This document shows, piece after piece, positions 42,779-51,438 of a stretch of 64,000 nt of DNA. The DNA lies in the NCBI RefSeq assembly GCF_900128975.1, contig NZ_FQVC01000008.1, forward strand, positions 191,243-255,242, in the 5' to 3' direction. This stretch comes from Devosia limi DSM 17137. GTDB lineage: Bacteria > Pseudomonadota > Alphaproteobacteria > Rhizobiales > Devosiaceae. How positions within the stretch are numbered: position 1 is the first letter of the stretch; every line of letters begins with the position of its first letter. The notes beneath the pieces are model-generated. The model had not been told where the DNA came from and ran no database searches. It worked only from the letters and a program-made list of their open reading frames with translations. The position numbers and the translations under genes are program-made.

Positions 42779-43654
42779 ATGTTAGAGCTATTGGCAGATC
42801 CCAATGTGTGGATCGCCTTTGCGACCCTGACCGTTATGGAAATTGTTCTGGGTATCGACAACATCGTCTTCATTTCAGTGTTGGTGTCCCGGCTGCCGAA
42901 AGAACAGGCCGACAAGGCCCGTAAACTTGGCCTGGCTCTGGCCCTGATTTTCCGCATTCTGCTGCTGCTGGTCATCAGCTGGATCATCAGCCTGACCCAG
43001 CCTGCCATCAGCGCATTCGGCCTTGAGCTGTCCTGGAAGGACATTATCCTGATCGCCGGCGGCGTGTTCCTGGTCTACAAGGCCACCCACGAAATGCACG
43101 CAGCCGTCGAAGAGCCGCACGAGGTCGATATCGCCAAGCAGGCGACTGGTGTGTTTGCTGCCGTCATCGGCCAGATCATCGTCATCGACATGGTGTTCTC
43201 GATCGACTCGATCGTTACGGCCGTGGGCATGGCCGACCATGTCGAAGTCATGATTGCCGCCGTTGTCGTTGCCGTCGGCGTCATGTTCGTGGCCTCGGGC
43301 CCGGTGGCCAAGTTCGTGTCCGAACACCCCACCACCAAGATGCTGGCGCTGGCGTTCCTGCTGCTGATCGGCGTTTCGCTGGTCGCCGACGGCCTCGGTT
43401 TCCACATTCCCAAGGGCTATATCTACTCGGCCATGGCCTTCTCGGTGATGGTTGAAGCGATCAACATCATCGCCTCCGACCGCCGCAAGAAGGCGGCCGG
43501 CGCCCACAACGCGGCCGTTGCGCCGTTCACGGGTGCCAGCGGCTCCATCACAGCAGAAGCCGGCGCAGCGGCGACCAAGCCGAAGCCCAGGAACAATCCG
43601 AACAAAAGCGCCCAGGCGCGCCCGAAGTCCGCACCGCGAAAGCCCAAGCCATGA
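42779..43654 (+). CDS. TerC-family integral membrane protein
   Basis: A 291-residue membrane protein with seven to eight helices. Two conserved acidic metal-type motifs are present: MEIVLGIDNIVFISVLVSRL in the first half and VIDMVFSIDSIVTAVGMAD in the second. TerC/Alx relatives handle manganese and tellurite stress. I prefer the ATG at 42779 (GGAG 6 nt before) to the one at 42767, because family members start MLxLLxDPNxW. The C-terminal 45 residues are basic, Pro/Lys/Ala-rich and likely disordered. The stop overlaps the qor ATG by 4 nt. Confidence 0.9.
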   Translation: MLELLADPNVWIAFATLTVMEIVLGIDNIVFISVLVSRLPKEQADKARKLGLALALIFRILLLLVISWIISLTQPAISAFGLELSWKDIILIAGGVFLVYKATHEMHAAVEEPHEVDIAKQATGVFAAVIGQIIVIDMVFSIDSIVTAVGMADHVEVMIAAVVVAVGVMFVASGPVAKFVSEHPTTKMLALAFLLLIGVSLVADGLGFHIPKGYIYSAMAFSVMVEAINIIASDRRKKAAGAHNAAVAPFTGASGSITAEAGAAATKPKPRNNPNKSAQARPKSAPRKPKP

Positions 43655-44622
43655 CCCGGGCGATCGTCGTCAACCAAAGCGGTGGTCCCGAAGTCATGCA
43701 GACACAGGACTGGCCAGTGGCCGGTCCCGGGCCGGGCGAAATTGCCATAAGGCAGACCGCGATCGGCCTCAATTTCATCGACACCTATCAGCGGTCGGGG
43801 CTTTACCCGGTTGCGACCCCCTTCGTGCCCGGCAATGAAGGCGCTGGCATCATCACCGCACTCGGCGATGGCGTTGATTTCCTCAGCATCGGCCAGCGCG
43901 TGGTCTATCAGGGCCAGCTCGGCGCCTATGCCGAGGAGCGCGTGATCAAGGCCGACAAGGCCATTCCGCTCCCGGACGGGATCGACGACGCCGTCGCCGC
44001 AGCTTCAACGCTCAAGGGTCTGACTGCCTATTACCTGCTGTTCAAGACCTGGCCTGTGGCCGCAGGCGAAACCATCCTCTGGCACGCTGCTGCCGGTGGC
44101 GTCGGCCTTATCGCCACGCAATGGGCCAAATCGCTGGGGGTCCGGGTGATTGGCACTGTTGGCAGCGCCGACAAGGCCGAACTGGCGCTTCGGCATGGCT
44201 GCGACGCGGTGATCAACTACAATGAGGAAGACTTTGCCATTCGGGTGCGCGAGCTGACCGAGGGCAGGGGCGTCGATGTCGTCTATGACGGCGTGGGCAA
44301 AGCCACCTTCCACAAGTCGCTGGACTGCTTGCGCCCACGCGGCCTTCTGGCCAGCTTTGGCAATGCCTCGGGGGTGGTGAGCATTCCCGACCTGGGCATC
44401 CTGTCGCGCAAGGGTTCGCTATATGTGACGCGGCCCACCAGCGCGCACTATTTTGCGCAGCGTCAGGAGCTGCTCGAAGCAGCCAGCGCGCTGTTCGACG
44501 CCATTGCCAGCGGCACGATCAAGGTTGCGGTCAACCACACCTTTCCGCTGGCTGAGGCACGGGCCGCCCACATCGCCCTCGAGACCCGCCAGACCACCGG
44601 TTCGGTCGTCCTTTTGCCATAG
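43651..44622 (+). CDS. qor: NADPH:quinone oxidoreductase (zeta-crystallin type)
   Basis: A 323-residue medium-chain reductase without the zinc Cys set. The Rossmann motif is AAAGGVGLIATQWAKSLG, preceded by AASTLKGLTAYYLLFKTWPV, and the early motif is NFIDTYQRSGLYPV. Such enzymes reduce quinones, often one electron at a time. It overlaps terC by 4 nt, so the two respond to the same promoter, perhaps as stress genes. Confidence 0.92.
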   Translation: MTRAIVVNQSGGPEVMQTQDWPVAGPGPGEIAIRQTAIGLNFIDTYQRSGLYPVATPFVPGNEGAGIITALGDGVDFLSIGQRVVYQGQLGAYAEERVIKADKAIPLPDGIDDAVAAASTLKGLTAYYLLFKTWPVAAGETILWHAAAGGVGLIATQWAKSLGVRVIGTVGSADKAELALRHGCDAVINYNEEDFAIRVRELTEGRGVDVVYDGVGKATFHKSLDCLRPRGLLASFGNASGVVSIPDLGILSRKGSLYVTRPTSAHYFAQRQELLEAASALFDAIASGTIKVAVNHTFPLAEARAAHIALETRQTTGSVVLLP

Positions 44623-44627
44623 TCGAT

Positions 44628-44655
44628 TTGCGCCACTGGACAGCCGGTGGCGCAA
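44628..44655 (+). terminator. Strong hairpin after terC-qor
   Basis: TTGCGCCACTGG (44628-44639), ACAG loop, CCGGTGGCGCAA (44644-44655); a 12-bp stem with one G-U pair. No T-run follows, so it may be a processing or Rho-linked element rather than a classical terminator. Confidence 0.6.
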
Positions 44656-44674
44656 TCGCTAAACGCACATCGAC

Positions 44675-44764
44675 GGGTAGGTGGCAGAGCGGTTGATTGC
44701 TCCGGTCTTGAAAACCGGCGAACGTGAAAGCGTTCCGGGGGTTCGAATCCCTCCCTACCCGCCA
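44675..44764 (+). tRNA. tRNA-Ser (anticodon TGA)
   Basis: A 90-nt class II tRNA: acceptor GGGTAGG/CCTACCC, anticodon arm CCGGT-CTTGAAA-ACCGG (anticodon TGA), a long variable arm (CGAACGTGAAAGCGTTC), T arm GGGGG-TTCGAAT-CCCTC, discriminator G and an encoded CCA. Confidence 0.96.
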
Positions 44765-44785
44765 TTGCCCAGAAGGAACGTGATA

Positions 44786-45022
44786 GTGAGCCGTAAGGAA
44801 TTCGAGGCATCCAGGATGCGCCGCATGCGCCGGGTTGCCGGTCGCTACGGACTAACGATTCTGACCGCTGAGAAGCTCAACGCCAAAACCGGCAAGGGCG
44901 GCCATGCGCTGCGCGATGACGAGAGCTTCAAGGTGATCTTTGGCGATAAGCCCCTGCCATTCACGGCGACGCTCGACGATATCGACGCGTACCTGACCAA
45001 GCTCGAAGAAGGCGAAGAGTAG
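44786..45022 (+). CDS. Small hypothetical protein, 78 residues
   Basis: Begins with a GTG at 44786 with AAGGA 8 nt before it; a longer frame would start inside the tRNA-Ser gene and is rejected. The N-terminal third is strongly basic (SRKEFEASRMRRMRRVAGRYG), the rest is mixed, ending acidic (YLTKLEEGEE). I do not recognise it. The basic helix could bind nucleic acid, but that is speculation. It lies 21 nt after tRNA-Ser and could be co-transcribed with it. Confidence 0.6.
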   Translation: MSRKEFEASRMRRMRRVAGRYGLTILTAEKLNAKTGKGGHALRDDESFKVIFGDKPLPFTATLDDIDAYLTKLEEGEE

Positions 45023-45139
45023 GGGCATCCGCCGGACTGCGCAACGGCCTGCGCATGGCGGAAATCTCATTCCATTATTTGTTCTGTAACAAGAATCGAC
45101 GCACACTCAGACCATTGGCTACTTTGGAGGTGCGTTATT

Positions 45140-45316
45140 GTGTTCACCCTGATCAACGCCGACGCCGAAGACGACGACGCAGAAATCACCGATCCCCAGG
45201 AAATTGCAGAGCTGTTTGCTGCCATTGCCGCGGTCGCCATTGAGGCAATCGGGGCGGGCCAGGCCCGGCAATTGTTCGACGCCGTTGTCGAACAGGACGG
45301 CAAGGACCCGAACTAG
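45140..45316 (+). CDS. Small acidic hypothetical protein, 58 residues
   Basis: A short reading frame starting GTG at 45140 with GGAGG 9 nt upstream. The product begins VFTLINADAEDDDAEITDPQ, then has an amphipathic Ala/Ile helix (EIAELFAAIAAVAIEAIGAG) and ends VVEQDGKDPN. It is very acidic in its first half. Codon choice is like the neighbours and the ribosome site is good, which is the main case for it being real. No family is recognised. Confidence 0.45.
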   Translation: MFTLINADAEDDDAEITDPQEIAELFAAIAAVAIEAIGAGQARQLFDAVVEQDGKDPN

Positions 45317-45383
45317 TTTCGGGTTCGGCGGGTCGACACGGCGGCTGCCGCACATGGCAGCCTGATGGAGACATTCGCCATCG

Positions 45384-45509
45384 GTGGATAAGGCTGGCTT
45401 CGAACTTGTTCGGGTGCATGGCTGCCACTACGTCCCAAGCCGCACGCTTCCCGGTTCGCATAACGAATTGTGGAGGTCAGGCCGTATGCAGTGGCTCACA
45501 TGGGCTTGA
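45384..45509 (+). pseudogene. Possible HicA-like toxin remnant
   Basis: A 41-codon frame from a GTG at 45384: its first half reads VDKAGFELVRVHGCHYVPSR. This resembles the core of HicA mRNA-interferase toxins (KAGFxxVRQxGSHxV), with GCH in place of the catalytic GSH. The rest (SHNELWRSGRMQWLTWA) does not follow the family, the N-terminal strand is missing and no HicB antitoxin gene is adjacent. If related, it is decayed. Confidence 0.35.
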
Positions 45510-45574
45510 GATAGCGTTGTAACCCGCTCAGGGAACGTTCATCCTGCCAGTCTTTCAGGCCCAGGGAGGCTGCC

Positions 45575-46261
45575 ATGGCCCCCCAGGCCACCGATATGGC
45601 CTTGGCCAGTCCGACACTTATCCCCCTTGGCGACAGCGCCTTGCTGGTTCGCTTTGGCAATGACTTGTCGGAAGCGGCCAATTTCGCCGCAATTGCCTTG
45701 GCACGCCGGTTGATTGCCGATCCCTTGCCCGGCGTGGTGGAAGTCTCCCCCAACCTGGTTTCGGTGCTGCTGCGCTATGATCCCATGCGGACAAGTTTTG
45801 CCGAACTGACCGGAGAAGTTCGCCTGCGGACCTATAGTATGGGTGGAGCTGCCTCTGCCTCTGGCTCGGTCGCCCGCCACAGGATCGCCATCACCTTCGG
45901 TGGCGAGGCGGGACCGGATCTGGATGCAGTGGCTGCATCGCTGGGGCTATCGGCTGCCGATTTCATCAAGGCGCACAATGCCGTGCCCCTGCGCGTTCTC
46001 AGCACGGGTTTCTCTCCCGGTTTCCTCTATTGCGGCTTCCACCCCGCCGCCTTGGTAGTATCGCGCCGCTCCGACGTGCGCGCCAGTGTACCCGCCGGCA
46101 GCGTCCTTTTTGCCGCTGGGCAGACCGCCATCGCGGCGACGGCCATTCCGACCGGCTGGCATCTCATTGGCCATACCAAGCTGCGCAACTTCAATCCCCA
46201 TGCCAATCCACCGACGCAGGTCCGCGCCGGCGATGAAGTGGTTTTCGAGGCAGCGCCATGA
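45575..46261 (+). CDS. pxpB: 5-oxoprolinase subunit PxpB
   Basis: A 228-residue KipI-type subunit of the ATP-dependent 5-oxoprolinase that opens pyroglutamate to glutamate. Family residues are visible in PLGDSALLVRFG, PLRVLSTGFSPGFLYCGFHP and SVLFAAGQTAIAATAIPTGWHLIG. The ATG at 45575 has GGGAGG upstream. The stop overlaps the pxpC ATG by 4 nt, and all three subunits are present in order B-C-A. Confidence 0.93.
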   Translation: MAPQATDMALASPTLIPLGDSALLVRFGNDLSEAANFAAIALARRLIADPLPGVVEVSPNLVSVLLRYDPMRTSFAELTGEVRLRTYSMGGAASASGSVARHRIAITFGGEAGPDLDAVAASLGLSAADFIKAHNAVPLRVLSTGFSPGFLYCGFHPAALVVSRRSDVRASVPAGSVLFAAGQTAIAATAIPTGWHLIGHTKLRNFNPHANPPTQVRAGDEVVFEAAP

Positions 46262-47154
46262 CCGCCATCCTGGCCATTACCCGCGCCGGGCCGCTGACGA
46301 GCGTGCAGGATCTGGGCCGGTTCGGCATGCTCGGAAATGGCATCAGCGCCGCCGGGGCGATGGATCGGGCTGGTTATCTGGCGGCTGGCGAAGCCGTGGA
46401 CGCGCCGGTTGGGGCGATTGAAATCACCCGCGCCGGTCTGGATCTGGTGCTTGAGCAGGGCAGTTGCCGTGTGGGTTTTGCCGGCGGGGATTTCATCCTA
46501 CGCCGCAATGGCGAGCCGCTGGCCTGGCCCGGCACGACCCGGCTGTCCTCTGGCGACAGGCTGACGATTACACCGGGCGCCGCCGGCAATTACGGCTATC
46601 TGCGTTTTGATGCGCAGATCGATGTCCCCATGCTGCTCGGCAGCCTCGCAACCAGCAGCAGGGCGCAACTGGGAGGTTTCTCGGGCCGTGCCCTTGCCGC
46701 TGGCGACCGTATCCGGCTCAAGTCGGCGCAGCCGGAACGGCCAATGACAGCCTGTCACCCCGGGGCTGGGCCGATCCGGGTTATCTGGGGGCTGCACGCC
46801 GATCTATTTGCGGCGGAGGTGCGTAACCGCTTCGTCACCAGTCCGTTCACCATCTCGGCGCAGCTGGATCGCATGGGCGTGCGGCTGGGTGCCCCCCCAA
46901 ATATGTTTGCCAGCAGCGCCAACCTCTCGCTGGTGTCCGACGCCATCGTCCCCGGCGATATCCAGATACTCGGCGATGGCACGCCGATCGTCCTGATGCG
47001 CGACCACCAGCCAACCGGTGGCTATCCCCGCATCGCGACGGTCATCTCGGCCGATTTCGACCGTTTCGCCCAGTTGCGGCCCGGCACAGCGGTTGCTTTC
47101 CGGCCAGTGACAGTTGAGCATGCCCACCAGCTGTTGCGGAGCTCATTGAAATGA
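46258..47154 (+). CDS. pxpC: 5-oxoprolinase subunit PxpC
   Basis: A 298-residue KipA-type (biotin-dependent-carboxylase-like) subunit, partner of PxpB. Signatures are ITRAGPLTSVQDLGRFGMLG at the start and SDAIVPGDIQILGDGTPIVL with the following DHQPTGGYPRIATVIS. It overlaps pxpB and pxpA by 4 nt each (ATGA), so the three proteins are made in equal amounts from one message. Confidence 0.93.
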   Translation: MTAILAITRAGPLTSVQDLGRFGMLGNGISAAGAMDRAGYLAAGEAVDAPVGAIEITRAGLDLVLEQGSCRVGFAGGDFILRRNGEPLAWPGTTRLSSGDRLTITPGAAGNYGYLRFDAQIDVPMLLGSLATSSRAQLGGFSGRALAAGDRIRLKSAQPERPMTACHPGAGPIRVIWGLHADLFAAEVRNRFVTSPFTISAQLDRMGVRLGAPPNMFASSANLSLVSDAIVPGDIQILGDGTPIVLMRDHQPTGGYPRIATVISADFDRFAQLRPGTAVAFRPVTVEHAHQLLRSSLK

Positions 47155-47912
47155 CGGTGATCGATCTCAACGCCGATCTTGGCGAAGGCATGGGCACGGA
47201 TGATGATCTGCTGGCCATCGTTTCCAGCGCCTCCATTGCCTGCGGCGGCCATGCTGGCGATGCGGCCACCATCCGACATATCCTCACGGTCTGCAAAGCG
47301 CGCGGCGTGCGGGCCGGGGCCCATCCCGGCTACGCCGATCCCAAGCGTTTTGGGCGTTTCCGGCTGGTCATGCCGCTGGATCAATTGCTGTCACAAATCC
47401 GCTCGCAGCTGCTTCTGGTGCGCTTCATTGCCGATGAGGTCGAACTGCCGCTGTCCTATGTGAAGCTGCATGGGGCTTTGGCCAACCAGACGGCGGAGGA
47501 GCTGGCCTTCGCGGTCGGCATCTTTGCGACCATCCAGGCGATGGACCCGCATGTCGCGATTCTGGCGCTCGACAACAGCCAGCAGGTGCGGGCGGCCAAG
47601 GCTGTCGGCCTGCCACTGATCCGCGAGGCCTATGCCGACCGGGCCTACACTGCCGAGGGCCTGCTGGTGCCACGCAGCCAGGATGGCGCGGTCATCCACG
47701 ATGTGGACGCGGTGATCGAACGCTGCATCCGCCTGGCGCTCAAGGGCGAGATCGTGGCCATCGATGGTACGGTGCTGCAATCGTCGGCCCGCTCGATCTG
47801 CCTGCATGGCGATACGCCGGGCGCCGTCGATCTGGCCCGTGAAGTGCGCGATGCGCTGGAAGGCGAGGGCGTCGAAATCCGCCCAGTCGAGCCGGAAACG
47901 GCCGATATCTAG
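47151..47912 (+). CDS. pxpA: 5-oxoprolinase subunit PxpA (LamB/YcsF family)
   Basis: A 253-residue LamB/YcsF-fold subunit that carries the hydrolytic part. The signature VIDLNADLGEGMGTDDDLL opens the protein, followed by ASIACGGHAGDAATIRHIL, GAHPGYADPKRFGR and YVKLHGALANQ. It completes the pxpBCA operon. Pyroglutamate arises spontaneously from glutamine, so this is a damage-repair and salvage route. Confidence 0.94.
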   Translation: MTVIDLNADLGEGMGTDDDLLAIVSSASIACGGHAGDAATIRHILTVCKARGVRAGAHPGYADPKRFGRFRLVMPLDQLLSQIRSQLLLVRFIADEVELPLSYVKLHGALANQTAEELAFAVGIFATIQAMDPHVAILALDNSQQVRAAKAVGLPLIREAYADRAYTAEGLLVPRSQDGAVIHDVDAVIERCIRLALKGEIVAIDGTVLQSSARSICLHGDTPGAVDLAREVRDALEGEGVEIRPVEPETADI

Positions 47913-47916
47913 AGCC

Positions 47917-47949
47917 CGGGAGCCATCCCCGCTTGCGCGGGAAGGGCTG
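47917..47949. repeat. Degenerate family B-like hairpin between pxpA and amn
   Basis: AGCCCGGGAGCCATCCCCGCTTGCGCGGGAAGGGCT resembles a worn family B arm (core CCCCGCTTGCGCGGGA) closed by AGCCC/GGGCT. It again lies between convergent genes and may serve as their terminator. Confidence 0.4.
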
Positions 47950-47967
47950 TGTTCAAGGGTGCGAAAC

Positions 47968-49443
47968 CTACTGGAATGCGGTTTCGGCAAAACTGCGCAG
48001 CTTGCGCGAATGCAGGCGCTCGGCCGGCTGGTCGCGCAGGATTTCCATGGCGCGCAAACCGATCAGCAGGTGGCGATTGACCTGAGTGCGGTAAAAGTCC
48101 GAGGCCATGCCCGGCAGCTTCAATTCACCATGCAGCGGCTTGTCGGAGACACAGAGCAGGGTGCCGTAGGGCACGCGGAAGCGGAAGCCATTGGCCGCTA
48201 TGGTGGCGCTTTCCATGTCGAGTGCCACGGCGCGCGACTGGCTGAGGCGCTGAGTGATCTCGGTCTGGTCACGCAGCTCCCAATTGCGGTTGTCGAAGGT
48301 CGCCACCGTGCCGGTGCGCATGATGCGCTTGGTCTCGAGGCCTTCCAGTTGGGTAATCTCCTCGACCGCCTGCTCCAGCGCCACCTGAACTTCGGCCAGG
48401 GCCGGGATCGGTACAGACAAGGGCAGATCGGCATCCAGCACGTGGTCTTCACGCACATAGGCGTGGGCCAGCACGTAATCGCCCAGCTCCTGGGAATTGC
48501 GCAGGCCGGCGCAGTGGCCGAGCATGATCCAGGCATGTGGGCGCAGCACGGCGATATGGTCGGTAATGGTCTTGGCGTTGGACGGACCGACGCCGATATT
48601 GACCATGGTGATACCGCGACTGCGGCCGGCGGTCAGGTGATAGGCCGGCATTTGCGGCGCGCGCGGCAGCGGGCTGCCGGTGACCTTGCCGCCCAGACGC
48701 ACGTTCTCGGTGATGACATTGCCCGGCTCGATGAAGCTCTCGTAATGCTCATGGCCATTGGCCATATAGTCCTTGGCGACCCGGCAGAACTCATCGATGT
48801 AGAACTGGTAATTGGTAAAAATCACGAAGTTCTGGAAGTGGCGCGCCTCGGTGCCGGTATAGTGGCTGAGCCGGAACAGCGAGTAATCCACGCGCGGCGC
48901 GGTGAATGCCGACAGCGGGTAGGGGCCACCCTTGGGGGGCACGAAGGTGCCATTGGCGATCTCGTCATCGGTATTGCCCAAATCGGGCGCATCGAACACG
49001 TCGCGCAGCGGAATATTAAGAGCGTTGAGCGCCTCGCCATCGACCCGATCATTGGCAGCGACAGCAAAGTGCAGCGGGATCGGGGTATCGGACTCGCCGA
49101 TATCGATAGTGCCGCCATGGTTCTTGAGGATGACCGTGAACTGCTCCTGGAAATAGGTGCGGAACAGGTCGGGTGCGGTGACCGTCGTCCGATAGAGACC
49201 CGGCGTGTGCAGATAGCCATAGGGTAGGGTCGATTCGCCCTTGCCGAAGCTGGTCGAACGCACCTCCACCTGCGGATAGTAGGCGCGCACCCGGCCTTGC
49301 GGGACGGTGCCATGCGCCAGGGCATTGAGATGCCCGCGGATGAAACTGGTATTGCGGTGATAGATTTCGGCGAGGTGCGCCCAGGCCTTCTCGGGATCGG
49401 TAAAGGACTGTTTTTCAAGGCGCGGCGGGCTGATAGTGGTCAT
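47968..49443 (-). CDS. amn: AMP nucleosidase
   Basis: A 491-residue enzyme hydrolysing AMP to adenine and ribose 5-phosphate. The N-terminal part is the AMN-specific domain (QVEVRSTSFGKGESTLPYG); the C-terminal half is a nucleoside-phosphorylase fold with TMVNIGVGPSNAKTITDH, MLGHCAGLRNSQELGDYVLA and VALDMESATIAANGFRFRVP, where the acidic pair binds the ribose. Length matches the family (about 480-500). The gene is divergent from folD and convergent with pxpA. Confidence 0.94.
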   Translation of the reverse strand: MTTISPPRLEKQSFTDPEKAWAHLAEIYHRNTSFIRGHLNALAHGTVPQGRVRAYYPQVEVRSTSFGKGESTLPYGYLHTPGLYRTTVTAPDLFRTYFQEQFTVILKNHGGTIDIGESDTPIPLHFAVAANDRVDGEALNALNIPLRDVFDAPDLGNTDDEIANGTFVPPKGGPYPLSAFTAPRVDYSLFRLSHYTGTEARHFQNFVIFTNYQFYIDEFCRVAKDYMANGHEHYESFIEPGNVITENVRLGGKVTGSPLPRAPQMPAYHLTAGRSRGITMVNIGVGPSNAKTITDHIAVLRPHAWIMLGHCAGLRNSQELGDYVLAHAYVREDHVLDADLPLSVPIPALAEVQVALEQAVEEITQLEGLETKRIMRTGTVATFDNRNWELRDQTEITQRLSQSRAVALDMESATIAANGFRFRVPYGTLLCVSDKPLHGELKLPGMASDFYRTQVNRHLLIGLRAMEILRDQPAERLHSRKLRSFAETAFQ

Positions 49444-49742
49444 ACATTCTTCTCGTTTGCGGGCCCCGGATTGGGCCGCGCCATCTCGCTGATCAGGCGC
49501 GGACTGCTCAGTCCTCTCCTAGCGTCTTGCCATGACAGCTTGTCGGCGAACCGGCAACACGCCGATGCAGCAGGATAGCAAATTCACACTTCGGTGAAGG
49601 GGACTTTTCCTGCCGCAATTAGGCACCATCTTGATGGCAGTTCATTGGACACGCAAGCGACCCATGCGACCGGTGAGCCAGGGAAGATCGTGTCTGCCGC
49701 TTGTCCCCCAAGCCCTCAACAGTGCGGTGGATGATCAACCCC
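49444..49742 (+). ncRNA. Candidate small RNA or attenuated leader ahead of folD
   Basis: There is no open reading frame of note between amn and folD (488 nt), yet a strong plus-strand terminator lies at 49743-49784, 148 nt before the folD ATG. Some plus-strand transcript must therefore start and end in this gap. Pairings seen before the terminator: GGACA (49647-49651) plus AGCG with CGCTTGTCC (49699-49707), and AGCCCT (49711-49716) with AGGGCT (49744-49749). The second would compete with the terminator stem, as in an attenuator. The exact 5' end is not visible. Confidence 0.45.
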
Positions 49743-49784
49743 AAGGGCTGCAATGACAGAGATGTCTTGCGGCCCTTTCTTTTT
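49743..49784 (+). terminator. Strong intrinsic terminator upstream of folD
   Basis: A 15-bp stem: AAGGGCTGCAA(T)GACA (49743-49758) pairs with TGTCTTGCGGCCCTT (49763-49777) across a GAGA loop with one bulged T and one G-U pair. It is followed by TCTTTTT. The direction is plus only; the minus-strand flank is not T-rich. Confidence 0.88.
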
Positions 49785-49931
49785 GCCGTGGGTAGGCGCT
49801 GTGCCCACCAAGGCCATGGACGGATCAGCCCGGTTTGCATAAGGAAAGCGCATTCGGCCCGGCAGGCAATAACCCTTGCCGCATCCGCTGGGCAACGCAC
49901 CAAAGTTCCACAACCCCCGCGGGAGCACGAC

Positions 49932-50834
49932 ATGGTCGCCACCATCATCGACGGAAAAAGCTTTGCCGAAGGCCTGCGGACCCGCATCGCCGGCCATGTT
50001 GCGCGCCTGAAGGCCGAGCATGGCATCACGCCCGGCCTCGCCGTTGTCATTGTCGGCCATGATCCCGGCAGCCAGGTCTATGTGGCGCAGAAGGCCAAGC
50101 AGACCGTCGAAGTCGGCATGCACTCCGAAAAGTACGAGCTGCCCGAGACCGTCAGCGAGGCCGAAGTGCTGGCGCTGGTGAAAAAGCTCAATGCCGATCC
50201 GGCCATTCACGGCATTCTGGTGCAGCTGCCTGTGCCCGATCACATCGATCCCAAGAAGATCATCGGGACCATCGACCCGGCCAAGGACGTCGATTGCTTC
50301 ACTCCGGCCAGCGTCGGCAAACTGGCCATCGGCCTGCCGGGCCCGGTCTCCTGCACGCCGCTCGGCTGCCTGATGCTGCTGCGCGACAATCTGGGCGATC
50401 TGTCGGGGCTGCATGCCGTCGTCGTCGGGCGCTCCAATCTGGTCGGCAAGCCGATTGCCCAGCTGTTGCTGCGCGAGAACTGCACCGTCACCATCGCCCA
50501 TTCCCGCAGCAAGGACCTGCCGGGGCTGGTGCGCCAGGCCGATATCGTCATCGCCGCCGTCGGCCGGCCGGAAATGATCAAGGGGGACTGGATCAAGCCG
50601 GGCGCGACGGTGATCGATGTCGGCATCAACCGCATTGCGGCGCCGGAGCGCGGCGAGGGTAAGACCCGGCTGCTCGGCGACGTCGAATTCGCCTCGGCCA
50701 AGGAAGTCGCCGGAGCGATCACACCAGTGCCGGGCGGGGTGGGTCCAATGACCATTGCGTGCCTGTTGGCCAATACCATCACCACGGCCTCGCTGATCAA
50801 CGGCCTGGTGCCGCCGAGCGATCTGACGGCATGA
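49932..50834 (+). CDS. folD: Methylenetetrahydrofolate dehydrogenase/cyclohydrolase
   Basis: A 300-residue bifunctional enzyme interconverting 5,10-methylene- and 10-formyl-tetrahydrofolate with NADP. The catalytic Lys motif is [20 protein letters not shown], then [12 protein letters not shown], the NADP-binding [17 protein letters not shown] and the C-terminal [18 protein letters not shown]. The ATG at 49932 has a CGGGAG site; a longer frame back to 49701 crosses the terminator. The DUF1643 gene overlaps its stop by 4 nt. Confidence 0.96.
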   Translation: MVATIIDGKSFAEGLRTRIAGHVARLKAEHGITPGLAVVIVGHDPGSQVYVAQKAKQTVEVGMHSEKYELPETVSEAEVLALVKKLNADPAIHGILVQLPVPDHIDPKKIIGTIDPAKDVDCFTPASVGKLAIGLPGPVSCTPLGCLMLLRDNLGDLSGLHAVVVGRSNLVGKPIAQLLLRENCTVTIAHSRSKDLPGLVRQADIVIAAVGRPEMIKGDWIKPGATVIDVGINRIAAPERGEGKTRLLGDVEFASAKEVAGAITPVPGGVGPMTIACLLANTITTASLINGLVPPSDLTA

Positions 50835-51382
50835 GCGACGGCGCCGGACACGATCCCGGGGGCAAGGTTCGCCTTGCCCTCATGCCGGGCGTCAGGGGCG
50901 ATGCCACCTTCAGTGCCGACGGACGCTATCGCCAGCTGATGCGCCGCTGGACCGGGGATGAATTCCCCGAGCGCTACATCATGTTCATCGGCATGAACCC
51001 GTCGACCGCCGACGCCACCGTCAATGACCCAACCTGCGCCCGCGAATGGACTTTTGCCAATCGCGAGGGGTTTTCGGCCATGGTGAAGGCCAATGTCGGC
51101 GACTATCGCGCCACCGTTCCCAAGATGCTGCTGGCGGAAGGTGTGGTGGCGGTGTCCGACGACAATCTGCCGACCATTCGCCGTTCTGCGGCCGGCGCCG
51201 GGCTGGTGGTGCTCTGCCATGGCAAGCTGAACAAGGCGCTGGTCCAGTCCGGCCGGGACATCGTCGCCGCTCTCAAGGCAGACGGCATCGACCTCTGGTG
51301 CTTTGGCACCAATGGCGACGGATCGCCGAAGCACCCGCTGTATCTGCGCGCGGATACGCCGCTGGTGAGGTTTGGGGGGTAG
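50831..51382 (+). CDS. DUF1643 domain protein
   Basis: A 183-residue protein of the DUF1643 type. Hallmarks: [21 protein letters not shown] followed by an [23 protein letters not shown] block, then [16 protein letters not shown] and a C-terminal [18 protein letters not shown]. The Asn-Pro-Ser and Cys/His residues suggest an enzyme active site, but the function of the family is unknown to me. It is translationally coupled to folD (ATGA), which makes a folate or one-carbon link worth considering; such couplings can also be accidental. Confidence 0.85.
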   Translation: MSDGAGHDPGGKVRLALMPGVRGDATFSADGRYRQLMRRWTGDEFPERYIMFIGMNPSTADATVNDPTCAREWTFANREGFSAMVKANVGDYRATVPKMLLAEGVVAVSDDNLPTIRRSAAGAGLVVLCHGKLNKALVQSGRDIVAALKADGIDLWCFGTNGDGSPKHPLYLRADTPLVRFGG

Positions 51383-51438
51383 AGCGGGTTTGCCGCCACC
51401 ACTCGCCGGGTTGCATGGCCCGATGCCTTTAGCTTTTT

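Noticed and set aside
44681..44785. Longer start for the 78-residue protein
   Set aside because: The extra codons are the tRNA-Ser sequence itself.
44675..45574. Integrated island at tRNA-Ser
   Set aside because: No integrase gene and no direct repeat of the tRNA 3' end was found, so it stays only a suggestion in the findings.
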